Of a DNA stretch of 8,623 nt, positions 5,175 to 8,623 are shown in pieces. The stretch spans positions 1 through 8,623 of the forward strand of contig QHXE01000503.1 of the NCBI GenBank assembly GCA_003222835.1, read 5' to 3'. The DNA comes from Acidobacteriota bacterium. GTDB taxonomy: Bacteria; Acidobacteriota; Blastocatellia; Pyrinomonadales; Pyrinomonadaceae. Position 1 is the first letter of the stretch. Each line of letters starts with the position of its first letter. The notes beneath the pieces were generated by a model, which searched no databases, was not told the origin of the DNA, and saw only the letters and a program-made list of their open reading frames with translations. Position numbers and translations under genes: made by a program.

Positions 5175-5889
5175 TAACCAGAACTTGCCGGAGCGAGCGT
5201 AAAGCGAGGGAAAATCAGCAACTTGTGATTAACGGTGACAAGCTACTTACTCCTTTTTCATCACCTTTAGGCAGCCGTTTTGCCGCCATTTGTCACAATT
5301 AGTATTACATTCTTATGACAGAGAAAATCGTGGGGCCAATCAAGTTATCGTACACAGGATCTATTGATCTATTTCGGTCTATTTCTCGAGTTGCTGACCG
5401 ACCTCACGGTCCAAACGGCTTTTTGGGAGATGGGGGTCGGGGGCAGCATTCAGTGGAATCACACTTCCTCGAACGGAATCAGGATTCTGCTTAACTGCGA
5501 AGGAATGCGAGGACCAATCAGAACAATTAATTGCTCGGGTTTTGGGTGGAAGGGATTTCTCGACCGCCATACCACGATTTCGGCGATAGGAATCTTGAAA
5601 GCGAAGACGAAGGATCCCTCAGGCAAGATAGTTGACTTAAGTCCAGTGGACCGATACGTGGGTGAAGATGCCGAACGGAAAGTGGCAGTGTGTTGCGAGT
5701 CATGGCTCGCCAATAAAAATCTGAGCAACCGCAAGACGCTGAATCGAAGTGGCCGCCATCACCTATGGCGGCCATCACTTTTATCCACCCGTCCAGTGCC
5801 ACCCATGTGCGGTATTTGATCACTTTGCCATCAAATCTCGAAACTGGGTATGACTTCTGTGCCTTCGACGAAGCAGAGGCAATCTACGC
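5175..5889. other. Gene-poor right flank; no firm coding region
   Basis: AT-rich sequence at about 5220-5360 is followed by weakly coding frames. A 59-codon ATG frame (5315-5494, MTEKIVGPIKLSYTGS) and a 151-codon TTG-started frame (5364-5819, containing TTISAIGILKAKTKDPSGK) overlap each other, and neither has a ribosome binding site or a domain I recognise. A TTGTCA (5290-5295) and TATGAC (5314-5319) pair, 18 bases apart, could be a weak + strand promoter. A diverged or frameshifted short gene in 5315-5740 ending at the hairpin below is possible but cannot be shown. Confidence 0.35.
5750..5783 (+). terminator. Perfect 10-bp hairpin with short T-run
   Basis: TGGCCGCCAT (5750-5759) and ATGGCGGCCA (5765-5774) pair perfectly around a 5-base loop. 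Flanking AAGT and ACTT can extend the stem across a small bulge. On the + strand the next bases are TCACTTTTAT, a modest U-tract, making this a possible terminator for a transcript from 5315 onward. On the minus strand no U-run follows. Confidence 0.5.
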
Positions 5890-6093
5890 CTATTCCCTTA
5901 TGTGGAAGGCCGGTGCTGTGAACAACGCCGACATCACGGTCATCGCGCCGATCCCTAGCGAGAGCGCGAAAATGGCCGCCAGAGCAAGGCGGCGATCTCT
6001 TCCGAGGCCGCGAAGGGCGAACCGAAAATCGCGGAACAGACTTTCGACCAGAAATTTCCCAGCGGAATTTGCGGATAGGTCCTTCGTTAGCAT
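5890..6093 (-). pseudogene. Truncated N-terminus of an ADOP/MacB-like ABC permease
   Basis: Sixty-seven residues read SLFRDFRFALRGLGRDRR followed by LALAAIFALSLGIGAMTVMSALF. This is the characteristic start of the large macrolide-export-type permeases (MacB periplasmic core family) that are duplicated in acidobacteria: a basic amphipathic stretch, then the first membrane helix with a Leu-Gly-Ile-Gly-Ala motif. Normal members run to about 800 residues. Here the frame reaches TAG about ten residues after the helix, and none of the three minus-strand frames below it continues the family (no periplasmic core, no FtsX-like helices). The ATG at 6093 has a weak GAGAGG in front. It is best read as the remnant left by a deletion. 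Homology is by eye but the motif is distinctive. Confidence 0.6.
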
Positions 6094-6394
6094 AGACCTC
6101 TCACCGCAATAGTGAGCTTCAGGCCGAAGATATCATCGGGCTTCGACCCGCGGTCAAGATCATCGCTCAATTGTGGCGTAACGCGCATCTCGGGGGATAT
6201 GAATCCTGTGGCTGGCGAATTGTTATTTCGCCCATAATTCCCCGCCCTGCTAGCATTCTGCGATGCGCCATCCGGCCCAACTTCTCTCTGAGCGTGAATC
6301 ACTTCCGACAACATTGCATGAAGGCACGGCCAGACTGGAGGAGAGGCCGGAAAACAGAACGCAATCAGCGCCGGTGCGTTACAACTCACGTGCC
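6094..6394. other. Intergenic, no supported feature
   Basis: A 103-codon minus-strand frame (6087-6398) starts in an ATGA overlap with the cytochrome stop but has no ribosome binding site, no domain and a random-looking composition, and it overlaps the permease remnant in another frame. A small dyad GGCGAA/TTCGCC lies at about 6214-6232, without a T-run. I see no terminator for the cytochrome gene. Confidence 0.4.
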
Positions 6395-7939
6395 TCATTC
6401 GGGGTCTTTGGGGTTATTGAAAAGAACCGTCAATTTGATACTGCCATGCCCGTTTTGCGGGAAGTTAGGCGCGCTTGGGTTCCCCGGATCCAAATTAGAA
6501 GCTGTGTCATCGGGTGGGAACAATAAGAGCGTTTCCAGGAAGTGCCGCAGGGCACCAGCATCTCCTTGGTCCTGCTGATCTTGGCTGGAGAGATTGGCGA
6601 ATGCATCTCGCGACGCCTGGGCTTCGCCACCGTGGCGTAGGATCACCTCGACCAAATTGATGCTACGACCGTCATGACCCAACGATCCGACACTTCCCAC
6701 GCCCCAAAGAGCCCTAGTGAGGAACTCGGTTTGGATTGTGCCGTCCCAGTTGCGTTCGTGAAAATTAGGTCCAAGATCATGACGTTTGAAATCGGTGAAG
6801 ATGTTTTGAACCACGAACGGTTGCCCATTCGGCACCATCAAAGGCGGAAGTCCGCTACGATCGTTCACGGTGTGGATTATGTCGGCCACACGGCGATCGT
6901 GATTGATCGTAAGATTCTGGACGTGGCACGTTGTGCAGCCAAGCTGATTGAACACCTGCAAACCATGTTGTGCCCTGATGTCTTGGTGCGAGCTTCCCGG
7001 TTTGAAATAGTTAAGCAGGTAGAATTCGAGGTGATCCACCAGAGCAACGTCGATCTCATTGCCGTTTAGTGGATCCGGTGGTGGCGGAGCTTCGATTGCA
7101 TCCTGGGATCCGTCCAGCACCATGCCCGAGGGCGTTACCACTCTGGCTCCGGCGCTTGCAGCTGCCAAGTCCGGATCTACAGCCTCAAGGCCCATTTCTC
7201 CGTGGAGAGCACCCACAATGAACTCACGCATGGAAATTGTGCCGCCCTGAGCAAAAAAGGGGCGAATTCGAAGGTCGGGGTCGACCCCCTGCACCTGGGA
7301 AGTGTTCACCGATCCATCAGGATTGCCAGTAATGGATCCGAAAGAGACGCCCTTCGTGACAAGTGGAAGACTGACGGGCTGACGCTTCTGTTTTGCGCTG
7401 GCGATAGCTTGGCTACGAACCGCACGCAAGTCCGAGGTCATTTCATCGGCTAGCATCTCTCTGAGACCTAAGCCGAACAGGTGTGGCGCATTTCGGCTGT
7501 CGGGCCGGGTAACCACGTCACCTCCTAAGCCGGCTGAGCCTCGGGGACGTCCATGGCAGGCAGCGCAGGAATCGGCCAATCCAGCGCCAATTCCAATCGT
7601 TGTACCGATGTTACCAACGCCGTCGTCGATGCCCGGACCTTGCCCCTGTGCCCTTGTAAATTTCCGCTGAAAAAGCTGACGACCACGACGCACAGCACGA
7701 AAAGCGTCGCGATTGATGATGAACAGCGAGGAGTCAGGAGTGTTAACGCTGCCGCGACTAGCACCGATCTCCTGTCTCAACGACTTGTTAATCCCAGCGT
7801 TTATCGGGTTAATCGCCTGGGTGTTGTCTACCATCTGCGCCACAGCAACAGCTGGCCACAGCAATAGAGTCCCCAAACAAATGTTGAGCAACGACCTGAC
7901 CACAGCAAACAGCCCAAATGCAGGACTGGATTCTCTCAT
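6395..7939 (-). CDS. Secreted di-heme cytochrome c, DHOR (DUF1111/COG3488) type
   Basis: A 514-residue exported protein. Residues 1-34 are a Sec signal peptide (SLLNICLGTLLLWPAVAVA), with likely cleavage after Ala34. Two c-type heme sites are present: CAACH at 125-129 and CTTCH at 335-339. The C-terminal third carries DHOR-family hallmarks: TDFKRHDLGP (382-391), LTRALWGVG (407-415), GHDGRS (421-426) and ILRHGGEA (433-440). The family is annotated as putative thiol oxidoreductase or di-heme peroxidase-like; substrate and partner are unknown here. ATG 7939 has GGAGG seven bases upstream. No cytochrome maturation, imelysin or peptidase gene lies alongside, so it appears monocistronic. It is the only intact long gene right of the mobile element. 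Family call secure, reaction uncertain. Confidence 0.9.
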   Translation of the reverse strand: MRESSPAFGLFAVVRSLLNICLGTLLLWPAVAVAQMVDNTQAINPINAGINKSLRQEIGASRGSVNTPDSSLFIINRDAFRAVRRGRQLFQRKFTRAQGQGPGIDDGVGNIGTTIGIGAGLADSCAACHGRPRGSAGLGGDVVTRPDSRNAPHLFGLGLREMLADEMTSDLRAVRSQAIASAKQKRQPVSLPLVTKGVSFGSITGNPDGSVNTSQVQGVDPDLRIRPFFAQGGTISMREFIVGALHGEMGLEAVDPDLAAASAGARVVTPSGMVLDGSQDAIEAPPPPDPLNGNEIDVALVDHLEFYLLNYFKPGSSHQDIRAQHGLQVFNQLGCTTCHVQNLTINHDRRVADIIHTVNDRSGLPPLMVPNGQPFVVQNIFTDFKRHDLGPNFHERNWDGTIQTEFLTRALWGVGSVGSLGHDGRSINLVEVILRHGGEAQASRDAFANLSSQDQQDQGDAGALRHFLETLLLFPPDDTASNLDPGNPSAPNFPQNGHGSIKLTVLFNNPKDPE

Positions 7940-8257
7940 CTGATTTCCTCCAATCTACACATTCCCCCGTATGCGGGGAATTACGATTTGAACCCGAATT
8001 TCCGATTTCAACTCCATTTCTGCGCACAAGTAGGACCCGACTAAAGACACCAAGTTCGCGTTGCAGTCAGTACGACTTATGCCCCAGGAAAGGCTGACAC
8101 ATCACCGACGCGAAAACGCAGACACCAATTGTCGACAGTAAAGGCTAACAGATACAAGTAAGCTTTTTCACTTGGGCAGGAACCGGGACCGACTTCGTTG
8201 GACTATCTTCCCCATACAAGTCCGTTGTCAAGTAACATTCTTTGGCAGTACGTATAG
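7940..8257. other. Upstream region of the cytochrome gene
   Basis: No gene is supported. It should hold the minus-strand promoter of the cytochrome gene, but I see no clean -35/-10 pair. Two interleaved short direct repeats occur: AGACACCAA at 8045-8053 and 8120-8128, and AAAGGCTGACA/AAAGGCTAACA at 8089-8099 and 8140-8150. They could be regulator sites or chance. Confidence 0.35.
7961..7981 (-). promoter_or_regulatory. Dyad just upstream of the cytochrome ribosome binding site
   Basis: ATTCCCC and GGGGAAT (7 bp each) are separated by seven bases, centred about 32 bases before the ATG at 7939. It could be an operator or a 5' leader hairpin of the cytochrome gene. Confidence 0.35.
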
Positions 8258-8393
8258 AACCTATAGAAAAGGATTTCATTTCTGTGGGGGAATCCTGATC
8301 GAGCACGCTCCTCGAAACCGCCCGCTCGATGAAGCGCTCATGATTGTAGGTGTCGATCAGAACGCTCACGCGGATCCGAGCCGGAATTACCAT
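8258..8393 (-). pseudogene. N-terminal remnant of a family 2 glycosyltransferase
   Basis: From an ATG at 8393 the frame reads MVIPARIRVSVLIDTYNHER and continues FIERAV, then SVLDQDSPTEMK. This matches the opening beta-strand and helix of GT2 enzymes (typically VSVxIDTYNHERFIEEAI then SVLxQDFP), which transfer sugars from nucleotide donors to cell-surface glycans. After about 40 residues the likeness fades: the VVDDGSTDRT strand is replaced by SFSIGSIRT, and no DxD metal site follows before the frame ends at 8145. An extra residue sits inside the first helix (VSRSVL). No ribosome binding site is visible. The open frame extends upstream to 8510 without homology. It is a decayed fragment, not a working enzyme. 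Confidence 0.6.
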
Positions 8394-8623
8394 CTTGATT
8401 AGACTGCTGCTCTGGCCGTACCCGGGAAATGTTGCATAAACAAATAAATGGTCGGAATAAGAGACCGTAGGACGTGGACGAATGTTACGGCGAGTGGCTA
8501 GCGAAGTCAAGTAAGAAAGAAGTACGAAAGATGCTTGCCTGGAAGCTTGCCCTCCCCCAGTTTTAGGTTTGTTTTTTCTGCGCGAGGTCTTGACAAGGGA
8601 CTATCTCTTGCTGTTTCATGCGT
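8394..8623. other. Right edge, no supported gene
   Basis: AT-rich sequence with a T-rich run (8561-8579) and a good -35-like TTGACA at 8590-8595 but only a poor TTTCAT 18 bases further on. No ribosome binding site or coding frame is convincing before the window ends. Confidence 0.3.

Larger units (their letters stand above)
1816..5175 (+). mobile_element. Putative dual tyrosine-recombinase element, about 3.36 kb
   Basis: The unit holds, in order, a zinc-finger-like gene, a three-copy direct repeat, a broken winged-helix-like gene and two overlapping tyrosine recombinase genes, all on the + strand. It is bounded by TTAACCGGCCAA (1817-1828) and its inverse with one mismatch, TTGGCCAGTTAA (5163-5174). 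Flanking genes are unrelated housekeeping genes on one side and decayed fragments on the other. The tandem overlapping recombinases resemble the logic of RIT (recombinase-in-trio) elements, but only two recombinases are present and two extra genes precede them. No target duplication is visible, as expected for tyrosine recombination. The gene content is firm; the exact ends are not. Confidence 0.6.

Noticed and set aside
5364..5819. 151-codon + strand gene
   Set aside because: TTG start without ribosome binding site, no recognised domain, weak codon bias, and it runs through the perfect hairpin at 5750-5774. A degenerate gene in part of it is not excluded.
6087..6398. 103-codon minus-strand gene coupled to the cytochrome by ATGA
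   Set aside because: No Shine-Dalgarno, random-like composition, no domain, and it overlaps the permease remnant.
7983..8010. tRNA T-arm-like GGGTTCAAATC on the minus strand
   Set aside because: The flanking bases cannot form the 5-bp T stem and no acceptor or anticodon arm is present.
8590..8619. Promoter TTGACA with downstream TTTCAT
   Set aside because: Perfect -35 but poor -10 at 18-base spacing, and no gene visible before the window ends.

Overview
The window looks like a piece of a soil-type bacterial chromosome, most likely from Acidobacteriota. That guess rests on three things: a fragment that reads like the N-terminus of the duplicated orphan (ADOP/MacB-like) permeases abundant in that phylum, a secreted di-heme DHOR-type cytochrome, and integrase-borne accessory genes whose style I associate with acidobacterial genomes. 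No 16S or other decisive marker is present, so the assignment is tentative.

Positions 1-1600 are housekeeping. The window opens inside the 3' end of the primary sigma factor gene (rpoD, + strand). A 53-residue, extremely charged small ORF with a good ribosome binding site follows. Two short nucleic-acid-binding protein genes face it on the minus strand: an RRM protein with a Gly/Arg tail and a CspA-type cold shock protein. A hairpin separates the two, and a strong intrinsic terminator lies 62 bases ahead of the csp start. A possible 40-residue Cys/His-containing ORF lies just upstream of that terminator.

Positions about 1816-5175 look like a self-contained tyrosine-recombinase mobile element. 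In order it holds an inverted repeat, a perfect 13-bp hairpin that buries the Shine-Dalgarno of the first gene, a zinc-finger-like protein, three copies of a 14-bp direct repeat, a winged-helix-like gene broken by one extra base, and two overlapping tyrosine recombinases with all catalytic residues present. An inverted copy of the left 12-mer (11/12) lies 8 bases beyond the second recombinase. Two ATGA overlaps couple the last three genes. This is the most interesting part of the window: a dual-integrase module with its own translational gate and an internal repeat array.

Positions 5176-8623 are gene-poor and decayed. They contain a stretch with no convincing gene, a perfect 10-bp hairpin at 5750-5774, the truncated start of an ADOP-like permease (minus), one intact gene for a secreted di-heme cytochrome of the DHOR (DUF1111) type (minus), and an N-terminal remnant of a family 2 glycosyltransferase (minus). 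The mix of remnants and a recombinase element suggests a site of repeated insertion and deletion next to conserved genes.
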